Shown in pieces: positions 28,538-38,191 of a stretch of 64,000 bases of DNA. The notes beneath the pieces were generated by a model, which saw nothing but the letters and a program-made list of their open reading frames with translations, ran no database searches and was not told where the DNA came from. The stretch lies in the NCBI GenBank assembly GCA_900546785.1, contig URED01000005.1, positions 1-64,000 of the forward strand, read 5' to 3'. Within the stretch, counting starts at the first letter, position 1, and the number at the start of each line of letters is the position of its first letter. The translations under genes were made by a program, and so were the position numbers. The stretch comes from an uncultured Oscillospiraceae bacterium. Lineage in GTDB: Bacteria > Bacillota > Clostridia > Oscillospirales > Acutalibacteraceae.

Positions 28538-29160
28538 TACGCATATACCTCCTCGATCTTCTTGGCTGCGTCCTTAAGAACAACAAGATTGTTGCAATTG
28601 AGGATATCATAAACGCAAAGCGTGTTTACGGTTGCAACCTTTACGCCCTCAATATTACGGGCGCTCTTATAAACGGTTTCGTTATTTTCCGGAAGAACGA
28701 TAAGCACCTTCTTGCCGGTCTTGAGCTTGGCAAGCATATCGGCAACAGCCTTTGTCTTGATCTCTTCCAGCTCTATCTTATTGAGTACAAGCATCTCAGA
28801 TTCCGCAACCTTAGAAGAAAGAGCGGACTTCATTGCAAGCCTCTTCACCTTCTTGTTTACGTTTACCTTATACTTTCTGGGCTTGGGGCCGAGAGCGATA
28901 CCGCCGTGCGTCCACTGCGGGCTTCTTGTTGAGCCCTGACGCGCGCGGCCTGTTCCCTTTTGCCTCCACGGCTTTGCGCCGCCGCCTGAAACCTCGGAAC
29001 GGGTGAGAGTTGACTGCGTGCCCTGACGCTGTGCAGCGAGATAGCTTACAACAGCAAGATGCATTGCATATTTATTCGGCTCAATACCGAAAACGGAATC
29101 CGCAAGGTCAAGCTTTGATGTTTTGCGGCCTTCCTGGTTATAAACCTGAACCTGTGCCAT
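28537..29160 (-). CDS. rplD: 50S ribosomal protein L4
   Basis: 207 residues. The extended loop SEVSGGGAKPWRQKGTGRAR and GSTRSPQWTHGGIALGPKPR lines the exit tunnel. In E. coli L4 represses the S10 operon; whether it acts on the leader seen here is unknown. Confidence 0.98.
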   Translation of the reverse strand: MAQVQVYNQEGRKTSKLDLADSVFGIEPNKYAMHLAVVSYLAAQRQGTQSTLTRSEVSGGGAKPWRQKGTGRARQGSTRSPQWTHGGIALGPKPRKYKVNVNKKVKRLAMKSALSSKVAESEMLVLNKIELEEIKTKAVADMLAKLKTGKKVLIVLPENNETVYKSARNIEGVKVATVNTLCVYDILNCNNLVVLKDAAKKIEEVYA

Positions 29161-29177
29161 TATAATCTCTCCTTTCC

Positions 29178-29810
29178 TTAAGCCTTAACAGCGTCTGCAA
29201 TAACAACGATTCCGCCCTTGGGGCCGGGTACGGCGCCCTTGATGGCGATCAGGTTGTTTTCATTGTCTACCTTAGCAACCAGAAGATTCTGAATGGTTAC
29301 TGTTTCGTGGCCGTAGTGACCTGCCATTTTTCTGCCCTTGAATACTCTTGAGGGGCTTGAGCATGCGCCCAGAGAACCCTGATGACGTGCGTTCGGGCCG
29401 GTACCGTGAGATTCGCGGAGCCTTGAGAAATTCCAGCGTTTGATTGCGCCTGCGGTTCCGTGACCCTTGGAAGTGCCCTTGACGTCTACGATCTCGCCCT
29501 GAGCAAAAGTATCTGCCTTAATGATGTCGCCGACATTGAGCGCCGAGCAATCCTCAAGGCGGAACTCCTTAAGCGTTTTCTTGGGAGCAACGTCGTTCTT
29601 TGCGAAATGACCCTTGAGCGGCTTGTTGAGCTTGTTTACCTTAACATCGCCGAAGCCGACCTGAACTGCCTCGTAGCCGTCGTTTTCCATAGTTTTTTTC
29701 TGCGTAACTACGCAGGGGCCGGCTTCGATAACGGTTACGGGGATGACCTTGCCGTTTTCATCAAAGATCTGCGTCATTCCGATCTTTTTTCCGATAATAC
29801 CTTTTTTCAT
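29178..29810 (-). CDS. rplC: 50S ribosomal protein L3
   Basis: 210 residues. [20 protein letters not shown] start, [20 protein letters not shown] and [13 protein letters not shown] are signatures. Confidence 0.98.
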   Translation of the reverse strand: MKKGIIGKKIGMTQIFDENGKVIPVTVIEAGPCVVTQKKTMENDGYEAVQVGFGDVKVNKLNKPLKGHFAKNDVAPKKTLKEFRLEDCSALNVGDIIKADTFAQGEIVDVKGTSKGHGTAGAIKRWNFSRLRESHGTGPNARHQGSLGACSSPSRVFKGRKMAGHYGHETVTIQNLLVAKVDNENNLIAIKGAVPGPKGGIVVIADAVKA

Positions 29811-29871
29811 TATTTTTCCTCCTTGGTTATTGGTTGGTTTCCCAACTTGACCTCGTCAAGCGCGAATGCGA

Positions 29872-30186
29872 TCAAAGCTTGATCTCTATATCTACGCCTG
29901 CCGGGAGCTCAAGATTCGTCAGAGCTTCAACGGTTTTGTTTGAAGGCCTGAGGATATCGATGAGTCTTTTGTGTGTTCTCTGCTCAAACTGTTCGCGGCT
30001 GTCCTTATACTTGTGAACGGCTCTTAAGATCGTGATAACTTCCTTCTCTGTGGGAAGCGGGATAGGACCGCTTACCTGAGCGCCTGTAGCTTTTGCAGTC
30101 TCAACGATCTTTTCAGCAGCCTGATCAACAAGGCTGTGGTCATAGCCCTTAAGCCTGATGCGGATTTTCACTTTGCTTGCTGCCAT
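29872..30186 (-). CDS. rpsJ: 30S ribosomal protein S10
   Basis: 104 residues. [20 protein letters not shown] start and [20 protein letters not shown]. First gene of the superoperon; its start lies about 310 nt behind the promoter at 30504-30532, with AGGAGGAAA just ahead of the ATG. Confidence 0.98.
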   Translation of the reverse strand: MAASKVKIRIRLKGYDHSLVDQAAEKIVETAKATGAQVSGPIPLPTEKEVITILRAVHKYKDSREQFEQRTHKRLIDILRPSNKTVEALTNLELPAGVDIEIKL

Positions 30187-30503
30187 TTACTTTTCCTCCT
30201 GAAAAATATTGGTGCGAGACTTTACTTGAATGAATCATTCCACCCACCCGCGTGTTTCAAGGCCGCTCATTTAAAAACCGAATGACAGCATATCATTCGG
30301 GCAACCTTTGTGCGGAGCAGACATACGCAAGCTATCTGCACATAAGGAATGACATTCAGTATAATTTCGCCCGGTTTAAAATCGGACATACTCCGCCGAA
30401 ATTCCCGCCCTTGGGTAAGGCGCCACCTCCGGCATCATCGCATATCATGGTGGAGCATGCATATTACATATATTATAATATAGCAATCTCCACACGCCCG
30501 TAT
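30187..30503 (-). promoter_or_regulatory. Long structured leader of the S10 superoperon
   Basis: About 310 nt of untranslated RNA between the predicted start near 30497 and rpsJ. It folds into several local hairpins and contains an intrinsic-terminator-like stem (30273-30300) about 85 nt before the gene. An upstream segment, GAATGTCATTCC (complement, near 30340-30360), could pair with one arm of that stem, so an antiterminator is conceivable. No match to a named ribosomal leader motif is claimed. Confidence 0.55.
30273..30300 (-). terminator. Attenuator-like hairpin in the S10 leader
   Basis: Minus-strand CCGAATGA / TCATTCGG (30300-30293 and 30285-30278), 7-nt loop, followed by TTTTT (A residues at 30273-30277). 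It lies inside the leader upstream of rpsJ, so it should be conditional. Confidence 0.65.
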
Positions 30504-30532
30504 ATTATATATAATCAAATAAGCTTTGTCAA
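30504..30532 (-). promoter_or_regulatory. Consensus sigma-A promoter of the S10 superoperon
   Basis: Minus strand TTGACA (30532-30527), 17-bp spacer, TATAAT (30509-30504): perfect consensus hexamers, with A/T-rich sequence upstream resembling an UP element. Confidence 0.92.
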
Positions 30533-30612
30533 TAAAAAAATGTAAAAAATTGAAAAAATTTTTTCAGCGATTTCAACAAACTTTTTCTAATAAATTCATG
30601 ACTTTGCACAAT

Positions 30613-30644
30613 AAAAAAACCGCACTCCTTAAACGGGAGTGCGG
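30613..30644 (-). terminator. Terminator of the collagen-like gene
   Basis: Minus strand CCGCACTCC / GGAGTGCGG (30644-30636, 30628-30620) with a 7-nt loop, followed by seven T (A residues 30613-30619). Confidence 0.88.
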
Positions 30645-30699
30645 AAAACGAACATAACATTCGTTTTATTTCTTTAAATCAAACATTTGCTTTAACGCA

Positions 30700-31656
<957 letters not shown>

Positions 31657-31706
31657 TTATTCAGCGGATACAAATTCATGTATCCTTTACCATTGTATTC
31701 TTATTT

Positions 31707-32789
31707 TTAATTTTTGTTACGGAGAAGCGAATCAAAATATTGCTTATTATGGAGATAAGCATCGGAACCGGGATCATAGCTGCCCGCCAGCTCATTATAC
31801 CGTGCCGCCGTTTCCGTATCCCCGAGCCTGTCATAGCAGACTGCGAGCTGTATGGCGGGAAGAAAACCATAGGCTTTATGATCCGTAAACCCGCCGCCCT
31901 TTTCGCGCGGCTCTGCATCAAGAGCGCGTAAATACCAATAAGCGGCGGTCTGATAACTGCCCTGCTCCAAAAAGATATTTCCGATATCACAGCACACCTC
32001 GGCACGCGGCGCATCATATAAAAACGAGCGAAACAGGGCGCCGAGCGCCTGCGCATCACCCTTTGTTTTCCTAAGGCACTGAGAAAGAATTCGGCAGGCT
32101 TCAATATTATTTTCCGACCAGCCCCCGCCCCCGTCAAGAAATCCGCCGAGCACGCAAGCGGCAAGTTCGAAATGATTGTGGTAATACAGTTCGCGCCCGA
32201 AATAAAATTGATCGCGCGGCGTAAAAGGCTCGCCCAGCTTTTCCTGTGTAAGATAAATATTGAGATTTCTTTCACTGTACTGCTTTTTAACACTTTTGTG
32301 CGTGACTGCGGCGTCGGAATAGATAACATTACCGCCGTATTCGACCGCTTCGTGCACCCTGCCGCGCCACTTGAAGCCGCAGGCGCGTCTCATGATCCTT
32401 TCGCGGTAAAACGAATAAGCGGGCATTCCGTTGTTATCAAGCGCCGTGTGATACGGCATCATAACAACGTCTTCCCTGCCCGTAAGACTGTCTTTAAGCG
32501 CGAGCAGCTTTTCACGGTCACTGGGGAGGATAACATCGTCTGCATCGAGCCACATAATATAATCACACGACGCCTTGGAAAAAGCAAAATTGCGCGCTGC
32601 GGAAAAATCATTGCACCACTTGAAAAAACACACCTTATCCGTATACTTTTCAGCGGCTTTTACGGTACCGTCCGTACTGCCGGTATCGGCAATTACGATC
32701 TCGTCAAAAACACCTTTTACGCTTTCAAGGCAGCGCGGCAAGGTTTTTTCTTCATTCTTTACGATCATACAAAGACTTACAGTCTGCAT
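31707..32789 (-). CDS. Family 2 glycosyltransferase with TPR-like tail
   Basis: 360 residues. The GT-A domain (about 1-200) starts SLCMIVKNEEKTLPRCLES and has DTGSTDGT and the DxD-type MWLDADDVI. The rest is helical, with TPR-like repeats (CDIGNIFLEQGSYQTAAYWY). This SunS/SgtA-like architecture occurs in peptide- and spore-protein glycosyltransferases; in C. difficile the sgtA gene neighbours bclA3. Here it precedes the collagen-like gene on the same strand, so it probably glycosylates it. GGTGATGAA precedes the ATG. Confidence 0.82.
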   Translation of the reverse strand: MQTVSLCMIVKNEEKTLPRCLESVKGVFDEIVIADTGSTDGTVKAAEKYTDKVCFFKWCNDFSAARNFAFSKASCDYIMWLDADDVILPSDREKLLALKDSLTGREDVVMMPYHTALDNNGMPAYSFYRERIMRRACGFKWRGRVHEAVEYGGNVIYSDAAVTHKSVKKQYSERNLNIYLTQEKLGEPFTPRDQFYFGRELYYHNHFELAACVLGGFLDGGGGWSENNIEACRILSQCLRKTKGDAQALGALFRSFLYDAPRAEVCCDIGNIFLEQGSYQTAAYWYLRALDAEPREKGGGFTDHKAYGFLPAIQLAVCYDRLGDTETAARYNELAGSYDPGSDAYLHNKQYFDSLLRNKN

Positions 32790-32821
32790 TTCATCACCCA
32801 GACCATACTATGACGATAAAG

Positions 32822-32842
32822 AAAAAACGGAATCAAATTCCG
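32822..32842 (-). terminator. Probable terminator of the PAP2 gene
   Basis: Minus strand CGGAA / TTCCG hairpin (32842-32838, 32832-32828) extended by weaker pairs, followed by TTTTTTC (32827-32821). Short stem. Confidence 0.5.
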
Positions 32843-32919
32843 TGCAACACGAAATCAATTCCGCTTTTGATCATGAATTTGGGAGTCTGTAAAAATGACG
32901 GAAACGATCGGGCGATTTA

Positions 32920-33819
32920 TTATTCGCCCGCCAGCTGGTTCCAGTGGATCTTGCAGTACTCTTTGCCGTCTATGGGCGGGTAATCCGCATCGTCAACACG
33001 GGCGGCGTTATAACAGTCATATTCCTCATTATAAGCACAGCGAACCGTATCCTCCCCTCCCTCGCTGAGTACGGGAATGAAAGAATAAAGGAAGATACCG
33101 ATTACGGCAACGGTAACGACGGCGGCGCCGCCCCTGCCGGAGCTCCACTTAAGAAACCCGAGCTTTGCAAGATCAAGCTTCTGCAGCGCGGTAAACGGTT
33201 TCACATTCGCTATAAGATACATAAGACCTTTCATGATGAAATAGCCTGCAATGCCGGAAAGCGTACCGATGATCATTCCGCCGAGTACGTCCGTTGCATA
33301 ATGTACCATAAGATATACGCGGCTGCCCATCGTGCAGACGGCAAGCACGGGGAATACCCATGCGATCTTCTTTTTGCCGTCCGACCTGAAAACGAGGAAC
33401 ATGGAAACGGCGATCTCAAACGCAGCCGTAGTATGGCCGCTGGGGAAAGAATAATCGGCTTCGCTGAGCGCGCCTGCCCCTAAGTACGCCTGCCAATACC
33501 AATCAATATCCTGAAGCGTGTTATACGGCCGTATCCTTAAAACAGCGGGCTTTGCGATAACATTTGTAACAATGGTGCCGACAAGGATTGCAAACACAAG
33601 CGCAAAGCCGTATTTCCTTGTTTTTTTGAACAGCATTAAAACGATGCCGACGATCACCATGGGAATCACAAAAGCCTCATCGCCGAAAGAGGTGAAAAAT
33701 TTTGCCAGAACCGTAAAAAAAGAATTCTGTATACCGGCAAAAAATTCAAAAACGGCAATATCAAAGCCGTAAAATACACGGTCGATTGAATCGCCTACCG
33801 ATAAAAGCAAATAATCCAT
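32920..33819 (-). CDS. PAP2-family membrane phosphatase
   Basis: 299 residues, about six membrane helices. All three PAP2 motifs are present: KPAVLRIRP (about 95-103), PSGHTT (about 142-147) and SRVYLMVHYATDVLGG (about 179-194). Such enzymes dephosphorylate undecaprenyl pyrophosphate or phospholipids outside the membrane. The C-terminal tail after the last helix is unusual: a 45-residue soluble segment with CAYNEEYDC and YCKIHWNQ that could bind a metal. The substrate is not deducible. Confidence 0.88.
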   Translation of the reverse strand: MDYLLLSVGDSIDRVFYGFDIAVFEFFAGIQNSFFTVLAKFFTSFGDEAFVIPMVIVGIVLMLFKKTRKYGFALVFAILVGTIVTNVIAKPAVLRIRPYNTLQDIDWYWQAYLGAGALSEADYSFPSGHTTAAFEIAVSMFLVFRSDGKKKIAWVFPVLAVCTMGSRVYLMVHYATDVLGGMIIGTLSGIAGYFIMKGLMYLIANVKPFTALQKLDLAKLGFLKWSSGRGGAAVVTVAVIGIFLYSFIPVLSEGGEDTVRCAYNEEYDCYNAARVDDADYPPIDGKEYCKIHWNQLAGE

Positions 33820-33942
33820 ACAGGAACCTCCATAATACCTAATAGAATTATATTACCAAACGCAGCGCCCGATTTCAAGAGCGGATTTGCGGATTTGTTA
33901 CAAGTTATTAACATAAAGTCAATAATTATATGATAACTTAGC

Positions 33943-33989
33943 AAGCAAGAAAAATCCGAACAAATTTTGTGCGCTGATTTTTCTTGCTT
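33943..33989 (+). repeat. Perfect 14-bp inverted repeat upstream of the J-domain gene
   Basis: AAGCAAGAAAAATC (33943-33956) and GATTTTTCTTGCTT (33976-33989) with a 19-nt loop, 32 bp before the ATG at 34022. No clean T-run follows on either strand. It could be a leader hairpin or a divergent-region terminator. Confidence 0.6.
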
Positions 33990-34021
33990 TCAAATGAACG
34001 TTGATTTTTTAAAGGAGCAAT

Positions 34022-34825
34022 ATGATAACTAATCCTTATAAGGTGCTGGGCGTGCCGGACGGCGCATCCGAGGAAGAATGCGCAAAGGCCTACAGAAAGC
34101 TTGCTAAAAAGTATCACCCGGACCTTAATCCCAACGATAAACATGCCGCCGAAAAAATGGCGGAAATAAACGCGGCGTTCGACCAGATCAAAAACGGGAC
34201 GGCTTCAGGCGGCGCAACGTATTCCGGTGCACGGCGAAGCAGCGCAAGAGGCGCCGGCGCGCCGGACTATTATACTTCGATAGCGCAGTTCATAAACAAC
34301 CGCCAATTCACGCAGGCTCTGAATCTTCTGAACCATATTGAGGACAGAAACGCCCAATGGTATTACCTTTCCGCGCTTGCGAACTACGGCGCCGGCAGAC
34401 GCGATATCTCGCTTTCCCACATTCAGCAGGCATGCGCCATGGCTCCGGAAAACTATACCTACCGCGAAACTTACAACAGGATCCGTATGAGCGCGCAGGG
34501 CGGTTTTGTAAACCCGTTCGGCGGTTTTGCGGAGTTTGACGACGGCGAAGAAGAAAGCCCCGTACACGGGCGCGTATACAACGTAAGAGGCGGCGGCTGC
34601 CTTTCAAGGCTGCTAAAATTTTTATTCTTGCTTTTGATAATACGCATCATTTTTTATTTAATTTCACTTGCGTTCACGGCAGGTTCCGGCTACAGAAGCA
34701 ACGGCGGCTATAATCCCGAGCAACAGCCGCAAACGGGATATTCACAGGATTACGGCGAAAGCGAAACGACTGACGATTACGGCATTTATTTCGGAGAACG
34801 CACGGGAGAATCCCAACAAAACTGA
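34022..34825 (+). CDS. Membrane-anchored J-domain protein
   Basis: 267 residues. A canonical J domain at 1-65 ([20 protein letters not shown]) with HPD in YHPDLNPND, so it can stimulate a DnaK ATPase. Residues about 85-160 contain TPR-like helices ([20 protein letters not shown]). One membrane helix at about 200-220 ([19 protein letters not shown]) is followed by a Gln/Tyr/Gly-rich tail. It lacks the zinc and substrate-binding domains of DnaJ itself. AAAGGAG precedes the ATG. The next gene, 54 bp away, encodes a membrane zinc-ribbon protein and probably shares the transcript. Confidence 0.88.
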   Translation: MITNPYKVLGVPDGASEEECAKAYRKLAKKYHPDLNPNDKHAAEKMAEINAAFDQIKNGTASGGATYSGARRSSARGAGAPDYYTSIAQFINNRQFTQALNLLNHIEDRNAQWYYLSALANYGAGRRDISLSHIQQACAMAPENYTYRETYNRIRMSAQGGFVNPFGGFAEFDDGEEESPVHGRVYNVRGGGCLSRLLKFLFLLLIIRIIFYLISLAFTAGSGYRSNGGYNPEQQPQTGYSQDYGESETTDDYGIYFGERTGESQQN

Positions 34826-34879
34826 CGAAAGCCAAAAAGCGGCTTTACGCGCTTTAAGCGCACAGGAAGGACAGATCTG

Positions 34880-35323
34880 ATGAAAAACTTTTTTGCAAAA
34901 CTCGGTGTAAAATTCCAAAGATTCATGTACGGCAGATACGGAATAGATAAGCTGTACCGCGCGCTTTTGTGGTTTTACCTTGCGGCGATACTGCTGGCTA
35001 TTCTGTTGGGAAGAGCGGTGGATCCCGTGCTTTACACCGTTTTCTCCGTAATCGCTTGGGGAATATTTATTTTTGCAACGCTCAGGCTGTTTTCCAAAAA
35101 AACGGAAAACCGAAGAAAAGAAAATGAAAACTGGCTGAAGATAGAGGGATTCTTCAAAAAAAGATTCAAGCTGCTTTCAAACAGATGGAAATTCAGAAAA
35201 ACGCATATCTTCAGAACCTGCCCCGGCTGCAAAGCCGTATTGAGAATGAAAAAAGTAAAGGGCAGCCATATGGCGACCTGCCCGCACTGCGGCAAAAAGT
35301 TCAAGTTCAGGGTTTTATTTTAA
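34880..35323 (+). CDS. Membrane protein with C-terminal zinc ribbon
   Basis: 147 residues. Two membrane helices (about 26-45 and 50-70, LWFYLAAILLAILLG and LYTVFSVIAWGIFIFATL), a basic linker, and a Cys4 zinc ribbon at the end: CPGCKAVLRMKKVKGSHMA then CPHCGKKF. Such ribbons often join a cytoplasmic partner or nucleic acid to the membrane. Located directly after the J-domain gene, suggesting joint action; the function is otherwise unknown. Confidence 0.82.
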   Translation: MKNFFAKLGVKFQRFMYGRYGIDKLYRALLWFYLAAILLAILLGRAVDPVLYTVFSVIAWGIFIFATLRLFSKKTENRRKENENWLKIEGFFKKRFKLLSNRWKFRKTHIFRTCPGCKAVLRMKKVKGSHMATCPHCGKKFKFRVLF

Positions 35324-35352
35324 TTGAAATTCGCTCATATTTATGCTAACAT
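35324..35352 (+). promoter_or_regulatory. sigma-A promoter of the DtxR-family regulator
   Basis: TTGAAA (35324-35329), 17-bp spacer, TAACAT (35347-35352). Overlaps the palindrome at 35339-35356. Confidence 0.65.
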
Positions 35353-35356
35353 AAAT
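35339..35356 (+). promoter_or_regulatory. Candidate DtxR-family operator
   Basis: Palindrome ATTTATG-CTAA-CATAAAT covering the -10 element just ahead of the regulator gene. Position and symmetry suggest autoregulation by metal-bound repressor; the link is inferred. Confidence 0.5.
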
Positions 35357-35374
35357 ACATGAGGTGAGTGTAGT

Positions 35375-35755
35375 ATGCAGATAAAGGAGAGCGCGGAAAA
35401 CTACCTGGAAACAATCCTTGTTATCCACAATGAAAAAGGCTACTGCCGCTGTATTGATATTAGTAACAAAATGGGATTTTCAAAGCCGTCCGTTTCGGTC
35501 TACATGAAAAACCTGCGTGAGGACAGCTATATCCATATGGACAACAACGGCGATATTACGCTGACGGACAAGGGACGCGAGATCGCGGAAAAGATCTATG
35601 AAAGGCATAACGTTATAGCCGGCTTTCTGATGCAGCTCGGCACGCCTGAGGATATTGCGTTTCAGGATTCCTGCAAAATAGAGCACGATATCAGCGAGGA
35701 GAGCTTCAGGCTTATCAAAGCGCAGTATTATAAAAATAAAGAACAGAACCAATGA
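35375..35755 (+). CDS. DtxR/MntR-family metal-dependent regulator
   Basis: 126 residues. A winged-helix N domain (about 1-65, SAENYLETILVIHNEKGYCR and FSKPSVSVYMKNL) and a short metal-binding and dimerisation domain (about 70-125) with ERHNVIAGFLMQLG and DSCKIEHDISEES, whose His, Cys, Glu and His are the expected ligand types. No SH3-like third domain, as in MntR. Likely senses Mn(II) or Fe(II). No transporter gene is adjacent. GAGGTGAG precedes the ATG. Confidence 0.88.
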   Translation: MQIKESAENYLETILVIHNEKGYCRCIDISNKMGFSKPSVSVYMKNLREDSYIHMDNNGDITLTDKGREIAEKIYERHNVIAGFLMQLGTPEDIAFQDSCKIEHDISEESFRLIKAQYYKNKEQNQ

Positions 35756-35767
35756 CGGTTGCCTGCC

Positions 35768-35800
35768 CCGCCCGAACACGATGTTCGGGCGGTTTAACTT
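35768..35800 (+). terminator. Terminator after the DtxR-family gene
   Basis: 11-bp stem CCGCCCGAACA / TGTTCGGGCGG with a 3-nt loop (35768-35778, 35782-35792), then TTTAACTTTT. The remaining gap to the next gene is AT-rich with a TATAAT at 35898-35903 that may be the -10 of the CarD-like gene. Confidence 0.75.
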
Positions 35801-35964
35801 TTGGCGCAAACGCTTTATGGCGGTTTGAACAGCGCGAAATCCACAATAATTTTCTACTATATGTAAAATTTTTCTTTTAAAATTGGAAATTTTGTGATAT
35901 AATATAATTATCAGAAATCAGTCGTAAAGCATTTTTTACATTTCGTAAACGCAGGAGGGATGAA

Positions 35965-36468
35965 ATGTTTAAAACAGGAGACGTTTTTGTTTACGGCGCA
36001 AACGGCGCGTGCGTGATCACGGACATCAAAGAAGAAAAGTTTGGAAGAGAGACGAAAACGTATTATATTCTTTCGCCGTTTTTTGATTCAAGGGAGACTA
36101 TATTCGTACCGGTTGACAATGAAGCGCTTACCGGCAAAATGAAAAGCGTGCTTTCCAAAAATGAAATACTTGAGATGATAAGATCGCTGCCTGCATGTGA
36201 GAGCATTTGGAACGAGAACGCAAATCTGCGGCGCGAGGAATACAAAAGAATAATCAGTGCGGCGGAACGTCCAGAGCTTTTAAAACTGCTCAAAACACTG
36301 CATGAGCAAAAAATAAAGCTTGAATCGGCGGGCAAAAATCTATCTGTTTCAGACGACAGATTCTATAAAAAAGCACAAAATATCATTCACAGTGAGATCG
36401 CAATGGTACTTGACCTGGATATGAATGAGGTTGAACCGTTTATTGAAAAGGTCATAAACGCGGCATAA
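35965..36468 (+). CDS. CarD-family transcription regulator
   Basis: 167 residues. The N-terminal CarD/TRCF RNA-polymerase-interaction Tudor-like domain (about 1-60) starts FKTGDVFVYGANGACVITDI; a helical C domain (about 70-165) follows. CarD proteins bind the RNA polymerase beta subunit and stabilise or modulate open complexes. CAGGAGG precedes the ATG. The neighbouring esterase gene follows after 21 bp on the same strand. Confidence 0.85.
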   Translation: MFKTGDVFVYGANGACVITDIKEEKFGRETKTYYILSPFFDSRETIFVPVDNEALTGKMKSVLSKNEILEMIRSLPACESIWNENANLRREEYKRIISAAERPELLKLLKTLHEQKIKLESAGKNLSVSDDRFYKKAQNIIHSEIAMVLDLDMNEVEPFIEKVINAA

Positions 36469-36489
36469 ATACAACGAGGAGCAACTGCA

Positions 36490-37404
36490 ATGGGATTTTT
36501 TACGCCTATACTCAAACTGTTTTGGAAGCAGAATGAAAAAAATGATTTTAAGCGGATCAGCATGCAGACGCCGATTGCGGGTGTAGAGCAGATCACGGAC
36601 GTTGCGTATTTGGACGACGGCTTGAAAGAACATATGCTTGACGTATATTACCCGGAGGGCGCAAGCGCAAAGCTGCCTGTTATAATTGACATACATGGCG
36701 GCGGCTGGATGGCGGGCAGCAAGGAGATCAACAAAAACTACTGCCTTGCGATAGCAAAGCGCGGCTACTGCGTTTTTAATCTGAACTACCGCCTTGCCGG
36801 CGAATACAGATTTCTTGAGCAGATAGAGGATATTTTTGCGGCGTTCGAGTGGATATATGATAACGCAGGCGGATTCCCCGCGGATCTTGACAGCTGCTAT
36901 CTTACCGGCGATTCCGCGGGCGGGCACTATGCCTTTTGTGCCGCGGCAATATCCGGCTCATATATATTAAGGCAGGATTTCTGCATAAGCGAGCCGCTGC
37001 TCAGATTCAAAGCGGTGGGCGCCATTTCCCCCGCCGCCGACCTGATCAGCCCGAATCTTATTATGAACATAAATCTGCCCGAGCTTTTAGGCAGCAGGCC
37101 GAAAGAGAGCAAATACTATAAATATATGGATGTTGACCGGATCGGCGTTAAAAACATGCCGCCGTTTTACATAGTTACTTCATCCGGCGATTTTTTACGC
37201 AGCGGCGCATATCATATGAAAAAGACGCTTGACAGACTGGGCGTAAAAAACACGCTTCATGATTTCAAGGGAAAATATTCGGGCAGAAAGCTGCCCCATG
37301 TATTTTCCGTTCTTGACCCGACGCCGTCCTATGCAAAAGAATGTATAGACGAGATGCTGGAATTCTTTGAAGAGAGTGATAAAGCAGCAAAAGTAAATAT
37401 TTAA
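36490..37404 (+). CDS. Alpha/beta hydrolase (esterase/lipase-like)
   Basis: 304 residues, BD-FAE/hormone-sensitive-lipase-like. The oxyanion-hole motif HGGGWMAGS is at about 77-85, the nucleophile elbow GDSAGGH at about 141-147, and the catalytic Asp and His lie in the C-terminal third (around SSGDFLRSGAYH and LPHVFSV). No signal peptide, so cytoplasmic. Substrate unknown; such enzymes often deacetylate sugars. Confidence 0.85.
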   Translation: MGFFTPILKLFWKQNEKNDFKRISMQTPIAGVEQITDVAYLDDGLKEHMLDVYYPEGASAKLPVIIDIHGGGWMAGSKEINKNYCLAIAKRGYCVFNLNYRLAGEYRFLEQIEDIFAAFEWIYDNAGGFPADLDSCYLTGDSAGGHYAFCAAAISGSYILRQDFCISEPLLRFKAVGAISPAADLISPNLIMNINLPELLGSRPKESKYYKYMDVDRIGVKNMPPFYIVTSSGDFLRSGAYHMKKTLDRLGVKNTLHDFKGKYSGRKLPHVFSVLDPTPSYAKECIDEMLEFFEESDKAAKVNI

Positions 37405-37415
37405 TAACAGCAATG

Positions 37416-37458
37416 AAAAACGGCGCTTCCGGGCTTGATACCCGGAAGCGCCGTTTTT
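37416..37458. terminator. Bidirectional terminator
   Basis: 18-bp perfect stem AAAAACGGCGCTTCCGGG / CCCGGAAGCGCCGTTTTT with a 7-nt loop between two convergent genes; it has T-runs in both directions. Confidence 0.92.
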
Positions 37459-37468
37459 CTTATTTATT

Positions 37469-38191
37469 TTAAAGTACTTTCGAGAGGAAATCGCGCAGGC
37501 GCGGATTCTGAGGATTCGTAAAGAATTCGTACGGTGTATTCTCTTCCTGTATCCTGCCTTCGTCCATAAAGAGAACCTTGGACGCGACCTCTCTTGCAAA
37601 GCCCATTTCGTGGGTAACGACCACCATGGTCATGCCCTCGTCCGCAAGGTCCTTCATGACCTGAAGAACTTCCCCTACCATCTCGGGGTCAAGCGCGGAG
37701 GTAGGCTCATCAAAGAGCATTACTTTGGGATTCATTGCAAGTGAACGCACGATAGCCGCCCTTTGCTTCTGCCCGCCGGAAAGGCTGGAGGGATAAGCAT
37801 CCGCCTTATCCTCAAGCCCCACCCTTCTGAGCAGGGACAGGGCTTTTTCCTTTGCCTCCTCCTTGCTCATGAGCTTATGATGCACGGGCGCAAGCGTTAT
37901 ATTATCCAGAATGGTCTTATTATTAAAAAGATTGAAATGCTGAAATACCATGCCCATATGCTTGCGGACTTCGTTGATATCCGTTTTTTTATCGGTTATC
38001 AATTTACCGTCAAACCAGATCTCGCCTTTCGTGGGCGTTTCAAGCAGATTAAGGCACCTTAAAAAGGTGCTTTTGCCGGAGCCTGAAGGGCCTATAACCA
38101 CGATCTTTTCGTTTTTATGTATCTCGTAATCAATGCCCTTAAGCACATGGTTATCGCCGAAGCTTTTTTCCAGATCACATACTTTTATCAC
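37469..38191 (-). CDS. Polar amino acid ABC transporter ATPase (GlnQ/HisP type)
   Basis: 240 residues. Walker [10 protein letters not shown] (about 34-42), Q-loop FQHFNLF, signature LSGGQKQR, Walker [15 protein letters not shown] and the H-switch VVTHEMGF. Drives import with the permease (overlapping by 17 nt) and the binding protein upstream. Ends next to the bidirectional terminator. Confidence 0.96.
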   Translation of the reverse strand: MIKVCDLEKSFGDNHVLKGIDYEIHKNEKIVVIGPSGSGKSTFLRCLNLLETPTKGEIWFDGKLITDKKTDINEVRKHMGMVFQHFNLFNNKTILDNITLAPVHHKLMSKEEAKEKALSLLRRVGLEDKADAYPSSLSGGQKQRAAIVRSLAMNPKVMLFDEPTSALDPEMVGEVLQVMKDLADEGMTMVVVTHEMGFAREVASKVLFMDEGRIQEENTPYEFFTNPQNPRLRDFLSKVL

